This document shows, piece by piece, positions 63,609 to 64,000 of a DNA stretch of 64,000 bases (positions are counted from its first letter, which is position 1; every line of letters starts with the position of its first letter). Location: NCBI RefSeq assembly GCF_001592875.1, contig NZ_LSOF01000009.1, forward strand, positions 179,135-243,134. The letters are read 5' to 3'. The position numbers were made by a program, and so were the translations under genes. Origin of the DNA: Pseudomonas sp. BMS12. GTDB lineage: Bacteria; Pseudomonadota; Gammaproteobacteria; Pseudomonadales; Pseudomonadaceae. Below the pieces are notes generated by a model. The model searched no databases, was not told where the DNA came from, and saw nothing but the letters and a program-made list of their open reading frames with translations.

Positions 63609-63625
63609 AATTGGTATTACCAATT
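63609..63625. promoter_or_regulatory. LldR-type operator palindrome
   Basis: AATTGG-TATTA-CCAATT is a perfect inverted repeat. It matches the LldR operator of P. stutzeri as I recall it (AATTGG-N5-CCAATT). TTGACA at 63562-63567 could be the -35 of the permease promoter, putting the operator just after the start of transcription. The rest of the 280-bp spacer shows nothing more. Confidence 0.85.
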
Positions 63626-63726
63626 ATTCAAAGCGCAACCAACAAATCCAACAATGCGCGAGGTATCCAACATGTCTCTTTCCCCTTCACAGCCGCGCCT
63701 GGCGCGCCCCTGATCGGAGCCATCAG

Positions 63727-64000
63727 ATGTCTTCCGGACTGCTCGCCCTGCTCGCCTTCTCCCCCATCCTGCTCGCCGCCATCCTGCTGATCGGCCTGCG
63801 CTGGCCGGCCAAACGCGCGATGCCGCTGGTCTACCTGCTCACCGCCGGTATCGCCCTCACGGTGTGGGATATGAGTTTCAACCGCGTACTCGCCTCGACC
63901 CTGCAAGGCCTGGTCATCACCGGCGGCGTACTGTGGATCATCTTCGGCGCCATCCTGCTGCTGAACACCCTCAAGCACTCCGGCGGCATCACCGCGATTC
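63727..64000 (+). CDS. lldP: L-lactate/glycolate permease, 5' end only (cut by window edge)
   Basis: The first 91 codons of a LctP-family permease, MSSGLLALLAFSPILLAAILL, with at least three hydrophobic segments (6-22, 33-48, 62-82) and the WIIFGAILLLNTLKHSGG stretch found early in lactate permeases. GGAG lies eight bases before the ATG. With lldR upstream this is the usual lldR/lldP pair; the lactate dehydrogenase genes would lie beyond the window. Identity beyond the family cannot be checked because the gene is cut. Confidence 0.85.
   Translation, partial: MSSGLLALLAFSPILLAAILLIGLRWPAKRAMPLVYLLTAGIALTVWDMSFNRVLASTLQGLVITGGVLWIIFGAILLLNTLKHSGGITAI

Overview
The window is a high-GC chromosomal segment of a gammaproteobacterium and is almost certainly Pseudomonas sensu lato. 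The evidence is the gene order dksA-gluQ-cbrA-cbrB-crcZ-pcnB-folK-panB-panC-pgi-acs, followed by pnp-rpsO-truB-rbfA-infB-nusA-rimP-tRNA-tRNA-secG-tpiA-glmM-folP-ftsH, then yhbY-greA-carB-carA-dapB-dnaJ-dnaK-grpE/recN-fur/bamE-rnfH-ratA/smpB-lldR/lldP. From memory this matches the P. aeruginosa PAO1 interval of roughly PA4709-PA4770, with a few gene-content differences. I saw no insertion sequence, prophage, CRISPR array or integration scar. Species cannot be assigned from what I can see.

Layout. (1) 1-4.7 kb: a heme-uptake locus, with phuS-phuT-phuU on the minus strand and the receptor gene phuR divergent, sharing a spacer that holds a Fur box. (2) 4.8-8.6 kb: a small Rieske protein, sfsA, an aminotransferase, dksA and gluQ. 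(3) 8.7-13.9 kb: the carbon-catabolite control module, made of a small ORF coupled to cbrA, cbrB, a CbrB-type palindrome, a sigma-54 promoter and the Crc/Hfq-titrating sRNA crcZ. (4) 14-25 kb: pcnB, folK, panB, panC, pgi, acs, an MpaB-type oxygenase, a thiolase and an rRNA-methyltransferase-like protein. (5) 25-32.8 kb: the least characterised part. It holds a 1009-residue DUF748/AsmA-like protein, three tandem DUF2845 paralogues and a rhomboid protease on the plus strand. On the minus strand are CsbD and BON stress genes behind a sigma-54-like promoter, and a zinc-binding membrane/TPR protein. (6) 32.8-48 kb: the transcription/translation super-operon and the secG-to-ftsH block. (7) 48-60 kb: greA, carAB, dapB, and the dnaJ-dnaK-grpE heat-shock genes, with two clear sigma-32 promoters. 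(8) 58-64 kb: SOS-type recN, fur, bamE, rnfH, ratA, smpB, then lldR with its operator and the start of a lactate permease.

How the genes work together. Fur (60.2 kb) probably controls the heme locus at the other end of the window. CbrA/CbrB activates crcZ, whose A-rich motifs sequester Hfq/Crc. Super-operon products cover translation initiation (infB, initiator tRNA), ribosome maturation (rimP, rbfA, truB, rpsO), transcription elongation (nusA) and RNA decay (pnp).

Points worth most attention: rlmE (ftsJ) is missing from its usual place between ftsH and yhbY, leaving about 560 bp with no recognisable gene; panD is missing after panC; DUF2845 is triplicated inside a putative envelope operon; a sigma-54-type promoter precedes the BON gene; carA has an attenuator-like leader with a competing antiterminator segment; and smpB may be leaderless. 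Most genes here are ordinary core genes and I did not find a convincing new defence or mobile system.
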